Of a stretch of DNA of 64,000 nt, positions 26,023 through 34,593 are shown piece after piece. Below the pieces are notes generated by a model. That model did not search any database, was not told the origin of the DNA, and was given only the letters and a program-made list of their open reading frames with translations. Numbering within the stretch: position 1 is the stretch's first letter; every line of letters begins with the position of its first letter. Source of the stretch: Oscillospiraceae bacterium (GTDB taxonomy: Bacteria; Bacillota; Clostridia; Oscillospirales; Oscillospiraceae); assembly GCA_015067615.1 (NCBI GenBank), contig SVMD01000008.1, positions 51,364 through 115,363 of the forward strand, read 5' to 3'. A program made the translations under genes and the position numbers.

Positions 26023-27621
26023 TCAAATTAAGCGCACAGATGAGACAAAATAATATATTTTATCCATCCACAGCCGTTTCCAGTCGTGATTGACATCCTG
26101 CACGTGAATCTCTGTCTCACCCATTTTCGGACAAAGCAGTGCCGTAAAGTCGATGTGGGTTCTATCCCGAATCCGGTCCTCCAGAGGGACCGACAGGAAC
26201 AGATCTCCCATATGGCGGTTATTGTACGGAACTGTAACATCGTAAGCAAACATGTGCTCACAGGAGATCACATCCGCGCCCCAGCGACTGTCACGCATTT
26301 CCAAATCGATAATATCGCTCCAGTCGTAGTTGAACATGTGGTCGTTATACTCCGTTTTGCGCAAATAATCGGCATAGCGTGCGTCTGTCTGGTACATCAG
26401 CACCGGATTCAGCAGATAAATGTTGTTCATCACATTGACTCTGCGGGGCGTACATTTTTTCTGCATTCTGCGTACACCGTAACGCTTATAGTAAAATGCC
26501 CGGCCGATCTCGGAAGTCCAGGATTTCACTTCCACATCAAACGGTTTTTCCTTCCGGAAATAGATGCGCTTCATAATGTCATTGTGATTGAAATAGCGGC
26601 GGTTACTGTTGCACATGAGAATCGTTTTCACAATATCATATTCCGGATACATTGCACGATCCAGCGGGATCGTGTATGTTATATGTTCCACGCCAACAGA
26701 CTCGCAGATCTCTCTTGCCGCATCACAGTCAACCTTTTCAGCGTACTGACTATTGTAAGAGAAGAACTGATAACGATCTTTTGTGTGGACCGCTGCGGCC
26801 AAAGAACCCTTACTGTCTCTGCCGCCAGTGGTGGAAACAGCCGGTCTGTTCCATTTCTTTGCAATCAAATCCATACTGTTTGACATAGCCCGGGCGATCT
26901 GCCGGACGGTATCCTGATATTCCTCTTCGCCGGCACACATTTTCAGCGGTTCTCTGGGCCACATGCGCTTCACAGTGAACTTGCCGCCGCAGTAATGTAC
27001 ATATGTGTTGCCGATGAGCTTTTTAAGCTCCAGATAATGGGAAATATCGCCGGGAAGTCCCTCGCCGTAAAGCCGGTACCAGAAGTAATTCTCCAGCTTC
27101 TTCACATACGGATCAAAATGCAAATCTGCAAAGTACGCAACCAATTCCTCATGAGAGCTGAGGTACACATGCCCATTTACGCAGCCGTAATAGGTGGTTC
27201 GCATGCTTTCAAAATCACCACAGAAACTAATTTGACCCTCGGGATTCAGAATTCCCAGGAGGAACAGTCCCGTCAGATCATCCAGTACAGAAAAGCCGTC
27301 AGCAAAGCAGCCACGGGTTTGCTCCGCGAACCGTCTTAAGATGACGTTCTCATCCTCCTCATTGGAAAAGGGATCATAGGCATGCCCCAGCAGAAAATAG
27401 GTGTAGCCCCCGTCAGAATACAGGTATGCTTTCTGACTTCGGTGAAGGTACAGATTCAACCATTCGGCCAAGGCAATTTTTACCCAGTTTCCGTAAAAAG
27501 GAAACTGCCCCCCCATTTCCAGATCCCTGTCTGTCAGAAGGTATCCATATTCAAAGAGCGCAGATTGATACTCCGGATACTGTGCCAGTCCATCAATCAG
27601 ACTCCGGTATTCAGAACGCAT
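26023..27621 (-). CDS. Asparagine-synthetase-like amidotransferase without glutaminase cysteine
   Basis: The start is ATG 27621 behind AAGGAGAAACATA, overlapping the upstream dehydrogenase stop by 11 nt; an open frame extends further upstream but is over that gene. 532 residues. The first half has the beta-sandwich look of an Ntn glutaminase domain (LDDLTGLFLLGIL, YYGCVNGHVYLSS) but lacks the essential Cys2 (sequence begins MRSEYRS). The second half has the ATP-pyrophosphatase loop TGGRDSKG (265-272), variant of SGGxDS. Such proteins activate a carboxylate as acyl-AMP and condense it with an amine, as beta-lactam synthetase does. It likely forms an amide on an acid supplied by the two upstream enzymes. 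Confidence 0.8.
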   Translation of the reverse strand: MRSEYRSLIDGLAQYPEYQSALFEYGYLLTDRDLEMGGQFPFYGNWVKIALAEWLNLYLHRSQKAYLYSDGGYTYFLLGHAYDPFSNEEDENVILRRFAEQTRGCFADGFSVLDDLTGLFLLGILNPEGQISFCGDFESMRTTYYGCVNGHVYLSSHEELVAYFADLHFDPYVKKLENYFWYRLYGEGLPGDISHYLELKKLIGNTYVHYCGGKFTVKRMWPREPLKMCAGEEEYQDTVRQIARAMSNSMDLIAKKWNRPAVSTTGGRDSKGSLAAAVHTKDRYQFFSYNSQYAEKVDCDAAREICESVGVEHITYTIPLDRAMYPEYDIVKTILMCNSNRRYFNHNDIMKRIYFRKEKPFDVEVKSWTSEIGRAFYYKRYGVRRMQKKCTPRRVNVMNNIYLLNPVLMYQTDARYADYLRKTEYNDHMFNYDWSDIIDLEMRDSRWGADVISCEHMFAYDVTVPYNNRHMGDLFLSVPLEDRIRDRTHIDFTALLCPKMGETEIHVQDVNHDWKRLWMDKIYYFVSSVRLI

Positions 27622-28531
27622 TATGTTTCTCCTTCCATCCTCTGATATTGGTACATATGCATTCGGCAAGCCGCTTTCCGTTTTGTTCACCCACAAAGCT
27701 GACATGGGGTGTAATGATCACATTCTCCAGTTCCCACAGGGGGCTGTCTGGTGCCAGGGGTTCTTCTTCAAATACATCCAGCACCGCGCCGCCCAGGTGT
27801 CCGGTGCGCAGCGTCTCCGTAAGCGCTTCGGTATCCGCCACGGCACCCCGGGAGATGTTCACAAGGATCGCGCCGGGCTTCATCCGCCGGAACTTCCCGG
27901 CATCCATCAAATAACGGGTCTCCTCCGTAAGGGGGATGGCGAGCACCACCACATCCGCGCCGGAAAGGATCCCGTCCAGATTCCGGGGCTGGTACATTTC
28001 ATCAAAATATGCCCTGGGTTCGGAGTTGATATCCACACCCACAACCCGGCAGCCAAAGGCGGAAAACCGCTTCGCGCATTCCGCGCCCACGCTGCCGCAG
28101 CCGAGAATGCACACAGTTTTTCCGGCCAGCTCCGCAAGGCCCCGGTGTTTCTCCCATACATGTTTCTTCTGGTTCTCCCGGAAAAAGTCCATATGCTTGT
28201 ATAATTGGAGCACACCGGCCAGAGCGTACTCTGCCATGGGGACACTGTAAACGCCCCGGGCATTGTGAATCTCCAGACCTCTTGCCCGAATATAATCCAC
28301 GGGCACCCGGTCAAGTCCGGCACTGGTCAGCTGGATATACTTCAGATTTTCAAAATTTTCAATGGGGTGGTGCAGAAACAGGCCATTGCATACGACACCC
28401 TCCACCCAGGCATAGCCACAGGGCAGAGGATCCTTCTCATATTGCAGAAATTCCACCGCATGGCCCATTTCACGCAGCCGCGGAATCATATTCCGGGCAT
28501 CCTGCCAGGCACCGGTAATCAGCAGATTCAT
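27611..28531 (-). CDS. D-2-hydroxyacid dehydrogenase family protein
   Basis: The start is ATG 28531 behind GGGAGGTAACCGCTGT; the preceding open frame is spurious because it covers the aldolase gene. 306 residues. The nucleotide-binding loop CILGCGSVGAECAKRF, VNISRGAVADTEAL with the catalytic Arg region, the Glu in FEEEPLAPDSPLWELENV and the ITPHVS catalytic His are intact. It reduces a 2-oxo acid to a D-2-hydroxy acid with NAD(P)H, or the reverse. It sits between an aldolase that can form 2-oxo acids and an amide-forming protein, and probably makes a hydroxy-acid substituent. Confidence 0.9.
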   Translation of the reverse strand: MNLLITGAWQDARNMIPRLREMGHAVEFLQYEKDPLPCGYAWVEGVVCNGLFLHHPIENFENLKYIQLTSAGLDRVPVDYIRARGLEIHNARGVYSVPMAEYALAGVLQLYKHMDFFRENQKKHVWEKHRGLAELAGKTVCILGCGSVGAECAKRFSAFGCRVVGVDINSEPRAYFDEMYQPRNLDGILSGADVVVLAIPLTEETRYLMDAGKFRRMKPGAILVNISRGAVADTEALTETLRTGHLGGAVLDVFEEEPLAPDSPLWELENVIITPHVSFVGEQNGKRLAECICTNIRGWKEKHNAF

Positions 28532-28538
28532 ACAGCGG

Positions 28539-29390
28539 TTACCTCCCGGCCAACTCATGGCAGATGGCATCCACACGCTCCACCACCGCGCACCGGTTCT
28601 CCGTGAAGTAGGGGCTGTTCTGTTCCTGAAGGGCACATTCCCGCTCCAGATCCCGAATATCCCGCACGCCCTTGACAAATATTCTGCGGATCTGGTCCAG
28701 ATCGGTGATTTTATGGACATCGCAGAAGCTTCGGGACAGAATGGCGCTGCTGGATCCCAAGCGGTAATGCTCCCGAATCACACGTTCAGAAGGAAGCAGT
28801 CCTTTGCCAAGAGAGGCAATGCCTCCGAAGCCAAAGGGGATCTGTTTCTGTCTGAATTTCATACTAAGCCGCTCTACCGTACCGTCTGCCAGGGGCTTGA
28901 ACATAAACTTGTGCCCATAGCCCAGACTCAGATCATTCAGGCCCACATAGATCTCGTCGACCCCGGGGATCTGCAGAATCTCGTCGATTTGTTCCACCGC
29001 CTCAGGGGTTTCCACCAGCAGAAACGTCCGCGCTCTGCCGTCAACCGTCTCCACAAAGAACCGGGCTTCCTCCAGGGTTTTGAAATACGGAAGCATGAGA
29101 ATTTGCGCGCCGGCTTCAATGGCCTCGTCAATTTCCTTCCGTGAGGAGCCGTATGCCGCTGATGCCTCATGGATAGGGTTTACCCGCACCAGAAGCTCCG
29201 CACGGCGGATCACCGTTCTGATATTTTGGATATCCTGAATCGTATGGTGGGACTGAACGGTATCCATGCCACCCTGGCGGGCTTTTTTCCCAATATATTC
29301 CATATCCACAAAAATGCGGTCCACCCCTGCATCCTCCGCGATTTTCGCAACATCCGGATTATTTGTTATGTACATCAGTTTCAGTGCCAC
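28539..29390 (-). CDS. HpcH/HpaI aldolase/citrate lyase family protein
   Basis: 283 residues. RIFVDMEYIGKKARQGG, RVNPIHEAS, GAQILMLPYFKT, VETPEAVEQIDEI and EIYVGLNDLSLGYGH are the metal and substrate segments of the HpcH/HpaI TIM barrel (metal ligands Glu in VETPEA and Asp in LNDLS). These enzymes condense pyruvate or oxaloacetate-type donors with aldehydes, or cleave the products. Adjacent to a D-2-hydroxyacid dehydrogenase, it probably provides a 2-oxo acid. It is second in the operon, 38 nt after the initiating transferase. Confidence 0.88.
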   Translation of the reverse strand: MALKLMYITNNPDVAKIAEDAGVDRIFVDMEYIGKKARQGGMDTVQSHHTIQDIQNIRTVIRRAELLVRVNPIHEASAAYGSSRKEIDEAIEAGAQILMLPYFKTLEEARFFVETVDGRARTFLLVETPEAVEQIDEILQIPGVDEIYVGLNDLSLGYGHKFMFKPLADGTVERLSMKFRQKQIPFGFGGIASLGKGLLPSERVIREHYRLGSSSAILSRSFCDVHKITDLDQIRRIFVKGVRDIRDLERECALQEQNSPYFTENRCAVVERVDAICHELAGR

Positions 29391-29428
29391 ACTCGTCCCT
29401 CTTCCTCGTGGCGCATACGCACCACATC

Positions 29429-30034
29429 TTATTTCTTTACAGTTTCTCCGGTGTTTTCGTTATCCTCACTGCGCAGGACCTTGTAGATCGTCAGGAAAAA
29501 TATTTTCATATCCAGAAGGAACGACACATGATCCACATACCATACGTTCAGTTCGATTCTATGGTGCCATTCCACACCTTTTCTTCCGTTAACCTGCGCC
29601 CAGCCGGTAATACCGGGCCGAACCTCAAACATCCTTCTTTGCTCGTCGGTATACGCTTCGATGGGCCAGGGGTGGTAGGTCAGCGGAGGTCTTGGGCCGA
29701 TCAGGGACATATCACCCCTGAGAATATTGATCATCTGAGGCAATTCATCAATGCTGGTTGTCCGGAGAATCCTGCCGATCCGGGTGACCCGGGTATCGCC
29801 CTTGCCGGAATAGACACCGCTGCCGGTGTGTTCCGCGCCCAGACACATGCTTCTGAATTTCAATAATTCAAATTCTTTTCCATCTTTGCCGATCCGCCGT
29901 TGCCTGAAGATGGCCGGTCCGGGAGACTCAAGCCGGATCAGCAATGCAACAATGACCATGGGGACCACGCAAATCAACAATCCCAGAACGGAAATGATCA
30001 GATCCAGGATTCTCTTTATTCCATTTTTATACAT
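29429..30034 (-). CDS. Undecaprenyl-phosphate phosphosugar transferase (PglC/WcaJ C-terminal type)
   Basis: 201 residues from ATG 30034, preferred because GGAAGAGAG lies 6-8 nt upstream and homology starts at KRILDLIISVLGLL; ATG 30085 would add 17 residues but has no ribosome site. One N-terminal re-entrant membrane helix, FRQRRIGKDGKEFELLKFRSM, SIDELPQ and MSLIGPRP with PGITGWAQVNGR are the small monotopic phosphoglycosyl transferase signature. It links a hexose-phosphate to undecaprenyl phosphate and starts glycan assembly. It is the first gene after the operon promoter. Confidence 0.95.
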   Translation of the reverse strand: MYKNGIKRILDLIISVLGLLICVVPMVIVALLIRLESPGPAIFRQRRIGKDGKEFELLKFRSMCLGAEHTGSGVYSGKGDTRVTRIGRILRTTSIDELPQMINILRGDMSLIGPRPPLTYHPWPIEAYTDEQRRMFEVRPGITGWAQVNGRKGVEWHHRIELNVWYVDHVSFLLDMKIFFLTIYKVLRSEDNENTGETVKK

Positions 30035-30107
30035 GTTCTGTCTCTCTTCCACCACGAAATGTCCTTGATTATCTTCTTTCCGCATAATTACAGAATATCA
30101 CACTATA

Positions 30108-30136
30108 TTATAGCATTGATCGGACCAGTATTCAAC
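30108..30136 (-). promoter_or_regulatory. Promoter of the polysaccharide operon
   Basis: On the minus strand TTGAAT (30136-30131), 17-bp spacer, TATAAT (30113-30108). Predicted transcript start is near 30101. No comparably good promoter was noticed within the following 27 kb. Confidence 0.75.
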
Positions 30137-30220
30137 CCAATGATTGGTTTTTGGACAGCAAATTCCAGTATTCTTTTCAGCCTGATTCTATGTATTTTGC
30201 CATTGCGGGCCCGGGAATAA

Positions 30221-30249
30221 TTGAATTCCCCGTTGGTCTGTGATAGAAT
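30221..30249 (+). promoter_or_regulatory. Promoter of the nucleotidyltransferase-like gene
   Basis: TTGAAT (30221-30226), 17-bp spacer, TAGAAT (30244-30249), 34 bp before ATG 30284. It diverges from the polysaccharide operon promoter about 85 bp away. Confidence 0.6.
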
Positions 30250-30283
30250 AATGGTAATTTCCCACAGGAGCAGGAGGGCCAAA

Positions 30284-31465
30284 ATGACTGCAGAATACAA
30301 TTATCTTTTACACTTACTGGGATCCTATCTTCGGGAGGAGGCGCCGGAGGCAGCAGAGAATGTTGACTGGGACGCGCTGCTTTCCCTTGCCCAGATCCAC
30401 TCTGTCACCGGCATTGTGGGCTACATGGGGAAAAAACATCCCATTTGCCCCGATCCGCAGTGCAGTTCTGCCTTCCGGGGCCTGTGCATGGGCACCATTT
30501 CCCTGTTCTCCCGGCGCTTCGCCCTTGCCCAGACCATGGTACAGACCCTGGAGGACGCCAGTATCGACCATATCCTCATGAAGGGTTTTGTTCTGCGGGA
30601 TTGTTATCCGGTGCCGGAGCTGCGGACTTTTACAGATATCGACCTGGTGATCCGGCCTGAGGACCGGGCAAAATGCCATGCGCTGATGCTTTCCCTGGGC
30701 TTTGCTGTCAAAGACGACTGGGAGCCGGTCTACAGCTACTACCGAGGGGATGAATACTATGAAATCCACACCCAGATTATGGAGATCGATGTTTCCGAAA
30801 AAGCAGACTATCGGGGCTATTTCGCCGATGCCTGGGCCTATGCGGTGCCTGCTTCGGCCCATAGCTACCGCTTCACCCCGGAATTTCACTTCCTCTATAT
30901 GCTGACCCACATTGCCAAGCACATCCACGGCTCCGGCGCGGGAATCCGGATGTATCTGGATGTGGCTGCCTTTCTTCAGCACCAGAGCTCTGCGTTGGAC
31001 TGGAGCTGGATCGCGTCTCAGCTGCAAAAGCTGAAGCTCCACGACTTTGCCTGTGTGGTTCTGTCCGCTGTGGAGCGGTGGTTCGGCGTTGGATGTCCCA
31101 TGGCCTTACCCCCTGTAGCGGGAGAAATTCTGGATAACTTTACGGAGTTCACCCTGGAAGCCGGTGTGTTCGGTCATCACAACCGGGACGGTGCCCTGGC
31201 AGCCATGAAGCACCAGGAGCAGGATATTCCCGCTTCCCGGGCAAAGCTGCTGCTGCGCATGGCCTTCCCCAAGGCGCAGACCATTCAGGCCCGGTATACC
31301 TACCTCCAGGACAAGCCCTGGCTGCTCCCCGTGGCCTGGGTCCACCGGTTCGTAAAGACCCGTTCCGGTACCGACAAGCATCTGGAAACCGCCCGACAGA
31401 TCATCACAGCCGACACAGAGGAAGTAGACCGGATGAAAAGGTTGATAAGAGAAATAGGACTATAA
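30284..31465 (+). CDS. NTP_transf_5 family putative nucleotidyltransferase
   Basis: 393 residues from ATG 30284 behind GCAGGAGGGCCAAA; in-frame ATGs upstream overlap the promoter. ILMKGFVLRDCYPVPELRTF and then TDIDLVI (about residues 105-130) match the family of uncharacterised nucleotidyltransferases (PF14907) found near surface-glycan and peptide loci. The KG and D-x-D motifs are present, so the nucleotidyltransferase site may be active. Transcribed away from the polysaccharide operon from its own promoter, with its own terminator. The substrate is unknown. Confidence 0.82.
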   Translation: MTAEYNYLLHLLGSYLREEAPEAAENVDWDALLSLAQIHSVTGIVGYMGKKHPICPDPQCSSAFRGLCMGTISLFSRRFALAQTMVQTLEDASIDHILMKGFVLRDCYPVPELRTFTDIDLVIRPEDRAKCHALMLSLGFAVKDDWEPVYSYYRGDEYYEIHTQIMEIDVSEKADYRGYFADAWAYAVPASAHSYRFTPEFHFLYMLTHIAKHIHGSGAGIRMYLDVAAFLQHQSSALDWSWIASQLQKLKLHDFACVVLSAVERWFGVGCPMALPPVAGEILDNFTEFTLEAGVFGHHNRDGALAAMKHQEQDIPASRAKLLLRMAFPKAQTIQARYTYLQDKPWLLPVAWVHRFVKTRSGTDKHLETARQIITADTEEVDRMKRLIREIGL

Positions 31466-31479
31466 TCAATACGTAAACT

Positions 31480-31512
31480 CGGGCTTCTGAGATTCAGAAG
31501 CCCGGTTGTTTT
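31480..31512 (+). terminator. Rho-independent terminator
   Basis: An 11-bp perfect stem (31480-31490 with 31494-31504), 3-nt loop and TTGTTTTGT tail, 15 nt after the preceding stop codon. Confidence 0.85.
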
Positions 31513-31699
31513 GTATCAGATGCAGATTGGCTCATGCGGAATCATTTTATCGCCACACCATAGCTTACTTTCCTGATTTGCTGTATGCGATAAATTCGTC
31601 CACGATTTTAGATTAGCAAGCACTGCCTAACGTCTGACGATCCGTCTTTTCAGAAAAAGACGATCCTGATTACCCTCGGAATTTGCATCGATATTCATT

Positions 31700-32450
31700 T
31701 CATTGAATATGATTTACTGCGTTCCAAGGCTGTAGCTTCTGCACAATTGGGGCATCCGAAAGATCAGCTTCTGTTGCATGTTTCTACAGCCAAATCAGAT
31801 ATTTATACGGATCCAGACCGTTCTCAATGGCCGTCTGAATTAGGTTGAGCACAACTACACTGCTCGTTACACCCTTCGGTATGTTGGTAAACAAGAACTT
31901 CTTTCGGTCGGTTACAACGGGCTTCATGCTTCCTTCTTCCCGGTTATTGGATATCTCCAGCCAACCATCTCGGCGATAATTAGTTATACGGTGCCACTGC
32001 TCTTTCACATAATGGAACACCTTACCTATGACAAATTTCGGTATGCCGCCCCAGAATTTGCTCATGCAAACATAGCGTCTAAAACCGGCTTCAACTGTTC
32101 ATTGTATCGTTATTTTCCTGCAGTTTTTTCTCGGAAAGCTCCTGCTCAATGGCAAAATGGGTTGCAGTAAGCCAATCCCTGAGAAGTGGGACTACCCTTT
32201 GCCATGCACTTGGGCAGAATCTTCCTGGATTCGTCAAACTTACAGCGAAGGTGTGCCCAACAGCCCACCACAGTGACGTTCTCTTTCAGATTGTGATATT
32301 CGGCATATCCATCCGCATGGAGATAGTCCGTATATCCTGCAAGAAATTCTTTCGGATATTTTGCTCCGCCGCCCGACTCTGGTACTCATAAAGGACAATA
32401 GTCTGCCACTTTAATCAGGTGGAGAAGTCCTACAACAAAAATATGCCACT
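31700..32450 (-). pseudogene. IS66-family transposase remnant
   Basis: Read on the minus strand the DNA spells IS66 TnpC segments in several frames: TIVLYEYQ near 32400, then DYLHADGYAEYHNLKENVTV and VVGCWAHLRCKFDESRK, then a long piece with GWLEISNNREEGSMKPVV and NGLDPYKYLIWL, a TAG stop, and the usual end ADLSDAPIVQKLQPWNA. At least one frameshift and one nonsense codon separate them. The 5' half of the gene and the accessory tnpA/tnpB genes are missing. It is inactive. Between 31513 and 31699 I see nothing coding. Confidence 0.85.
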
Positions 32451-32578
32451 GACTCAGCAGAAATGTATATTAGAATTGCTATACCGCACCTCCGGATTCT
32501 GTTTCATAATCACCATGGCACAGACAGAGCGTCATCCATCGGATTTCATCGCTCAATAGAGACCTGTTCGCTGAGCTG

Positions 32579-32713
32579 CTATGCTTCGCTGTATAATCCA
32601 TTCGGACAATCAGAATCTTTAATTCCCGATTCCGTGCTTACTCCGGCGCCAGTAAATGCAACAATTCGGCTGCTCTCCGCCACCCATGCTCTCAATTTGT
32701 CAATTGGATTCAT
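32579..32713 (-). pseudogene. Truncated Sir2-type NAD-dependent deacetylase (N-terminal fragment)
   Basis: Behind a good ribosome site (AGGAGGTGGCGTT) ATG 32713 begins MNPIDKLRAWVAESSRIVAF then TGAGVSTESGIKD, the NAD-binding signature of sirtuins (normally GAGVSTESGIPDFR). The DFR motif is altered to DSDC, NGLYSE follows and a stop ends it after 44 residues. The remaining 200 residues of a deacetylase are absent, and the IS66 remnant lies next to it. Probably a gene broken by insertion and deletion. Confidence 0.75.
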
Positions 32714-32836
32714 AACGCCACCTCCTGATCTAATAGTACAGGAAAGCAACGAGTTGTTCAACCCCAAATCCTCGCTTAAAGGCTACTTTGCATTTCCGCA
32801 ATGGGAAAAATCTCGAAAAACATCGAATTTTGTTCA

Positions 32837-32866
32837 TTGAGCCAACCAAGTCCTCTGTGATATGAT
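32837..32866 (+). promoter_or_regulatory. Possible promoter of the Spo0A_C-like gene
   Basis: TTGAGC (32837-32842), 18-bp spacer, TATGAT (32861-32866), 34 bp before ATG 32900. Confidence 0.45.
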
Positions 32867-32899
32867 TTCCACGAAAAAGGTCGAAACGGAGGAAATCCA

Positions 32900-33247
32900 A
32901 TGGCTCATACGTCAATGAGTTCTTTGTGTGAGATGCAATCGCAAACAAAACAAATGCTTCATGATTTGGGACTTCCCTGTCACAGGGTTGGCTATTATCA
33001 GCTGCTTTTGGCAATACCGAAGTATTCACTGGATCGCAGACAAAGTCTCTCCAAAGAGGTATACACCTATGTAGCTGACTACTGGGGTTATTCCGATTGG
33101 CGAGCCGTCGAACATGCAATTAGAATCGTCATTCTTCAATCCTGGTTAAGCAGAGATCCCAATGTATGGGACCATTATTTCCCAGGGCGTAAGAAAGCTC
33201 CTTCCAATAAACTGTTTATCGCCACCCTTGCCGAGCGTTTGGAATAA
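32900..33247 (+). CDS. Stand-alone Spo0A C-terminal-domain-like DNA-binding protein
   Basis: 115 residues from ATG 32900 behind CGGAGGAAATCCA. The whole chain aligns by eye with the effector domain of Spo0A: LHDLGLPCHRVGYYQLLLAI (Spo0A: LH-LGIPAHIKGY-YLREAI), KEVYTYVADYWGYSDWRAVE, HAIRIVILQSW and SNKLFIATLAERLE (Spo0A: NSEFIAMVADKL). There is no receiver domain, so phosphorelay control is lost. The recognition helix region YSDWRAVEHAIR keeps the R-x-V-E-x-A-I-R pattern, so DNA binding is likely. Function unknown. A second divergent member is at 34574-35014. Confidence 0.78.
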   Translation: MAHTSMSSLCEMQSQTKQMLHDLGLPCHRVGYYQLLLAIPKYSLDRRQSLSKEVYTYVADYWGYSDWRAVEHAIRIVILQSWLSRDPNVWDHYFPGRKKAPSNKLFIATLAERLE

Positions 33248-33251
33248 AGAT

Positions 33252-33278
33252 ACCCTCCCGAGATATACCCGGGAGGGT
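33252..33278 (+). terminator. Weak hairpin terminator
   Basis: A 9-bp GC-rich stem (33252-33260 with 33270-33278) starts 4 nt after the stop codon; no T-run follows. Confidence 0.4.
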
Positions 33279-33328
33279 CGCGCGTTCAGAAAATGAGTTG
33301 CCAGAAAAATCACTAAACGAATACGTTT

Positions 33329-33763
33329 TTACAGTTTTATTGTGGCAGTGTACTCGGTCACCGAGCCCCACCCACTACTGTTTTTGGCAAAGAGAATAAT
33401 TTTTGCTCGATAATACATTCCCTTTGTTCCTGTATAGGTAACATAAGAACTATGCGAACATGTATTTTCATCTATAAAATGACTATTACCGTCTCTTAGA
33501 AATGTTTGAACTGTTGTCCAATTTTCTCCGTCCTCGGATTCCTGAATCCGAATAGACGAAGCGCCAAGCTCATCCATTCCGTTAACTGCAGTGACATGGA
33601 ACCATGCTTCGAACGACGTTCCAGACAATTTATAAAGATATACACTGCTACTGGCAAAATAATTGCTTCCTCTTGTGACACCTTGTTCGGCAGCAAATGA
33701 TGGTGTAGTAAGTAACATAAATACAGCTAAGACAAAAGCTAAACACTTGATGCTTCGTTTCAC
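33329..33763 (-). CDS. Small secreted protein with signal peptide
   Basis: 144 residues from a GTG at 33763 that overlaps the stop of the upstream membrane-protein gene (GTGA), with GGAGGATTTAGA as ribosome site. A clear signal peptide, MKRSIKCLAFVLAVFMLLTT with cleavage after SFA, is followed by about 120 residues rich in beta-strands, Ser, Thr and Tyr (SYVTYTGTKGMYYRAKIILF). It resembles the DUF6147-type secreted family of Clostridia. It is probably an extracellular or wall-associated product of the three-gene operon. No enzyme motif or wall anchor. Confidence 0.72.
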   Translation of the reverse strand: MKRSIKCLAFVLAVFMLLTTPSFAAEQGVTRGSNYFASSSVYLYKLSGTSFEAWFHVTAVNGMDELGASSIRIQESEDGENWTTVQTFLRDGNSHFIDENTCSHSSYVTYTGTKGMYYRAKIILFAKNSSGWGSVTEYTATIKL

Positions 33764-34593
33764 TCTAAATCCTCCAATAAATAAACTGAATTAATTATTT
33801 TTTGCATCTCATTTTCTGAGCGCGTTGTCACAATGCTAAATTCGAAATTATCTCTTGTCCACATCAGCGTCAAATTGCTATTGTTATCTAATATACTGTG
33901 GACAATCCCCTCAATTTCTATGTATTTGATTGGTTCGTCAGAAATGTAATATTTTCGAGGGGAGGATTCTTCGTATTCGTATATGCTAAAAATTACGGCG
34001 TCTTCCCCAATTGCAAATCGTGCACAGAGTTCTTTATGAGTTTTATGTTCTGAAACCCAAAGTTCTGCCAATTCGCTCCCTTCAGGCAGCCACATCGGGA
34101 CCGCTGGACCTGTCACGCCGATCTCGATTGCTTTCTCGTATACCTCCCGGAGTCCCGGATGATTGGTTTGAAATACATACTCATACTGATTATCATTCTC
34201 CGCGTCCGGCGAGAACATTTCAAAGAAAGTATCTGTCCATCGGGAAATGCGCTCAAAGATGCTTTTTGCGGATGCCTCCTGAGACATGAACATAAGCATT
34301 CCCACGACGATCAGGGTAACTGCAGCTGCATACAATGCCCTGTTTTTTCTGGGAAGAGGCTTATTCTCCCATGTCATACGATGCATGAGATACCTCGCCC
34401 AGGCTTTCTCCTCCGTACTGTTACACTTTTTGCTCTCACCCTCTTCCCTTCGTTTCAGCTCTTCAAGAAGCATCTTTACGGTCTTTTCGTCGGCCGGACT
34501 TTTTTCCAATTCTTCCTGCAACAAGCTTTCAAGACTGTTGGTTGAAATCCGCGAAAAGGCATTGCGAAATTCTTTATCTCTTTTCTTTCTCAT
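33760..34593 (-). CDS. Single-pass membrane protein with DUF4367-like extracytoplasmic domain
   Basis: 277 residues from ATG 34593 behind GAGGAGGTTCAAT. Residues 1-100 are cytosolic, charged and helical (EELEKSPADEKTVKMLLEEL); a single membrane helix is at about 106-124 (ALYAAAVTLIVVGMLMF); the rest is outside, with VPMWLPEGSELAEL and YIEIEGIVHSILDNN-LTLMW, typical of DUF4367 domains. This topology is that of anti-sigma or anti-regulator proteins. It begins 20 nt inside the upstream Spo0A_C-like gene, so the cytosolic part may bind that regulator. Partner binding is inferred. Confidence 0.75.
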   Translation of the reverse strand: MRKKRDKEFRNAFSRISTNSLESLLQEELEKSPADEKTVKMLLEELKRREEGESKKCNSTEEKAWARYLMHRMTWENKPLPRKNRALYAAAVTLIVVGMLMFMSQEASAKSIFERISRWTDTFFEMFSPDAENDNQYEYVFQTNHPGLREVYEKAIEIGVTGPAVPMWLPEGSELAELWVSEHKTHKELCARFAIGEDAVIFSIYEYEESSPRKYYISDEPIKYIEIEGIVHSILDNNSNLTLMWTRDNFEFSIVTTRSENEMQKIINSVYLLEDLE

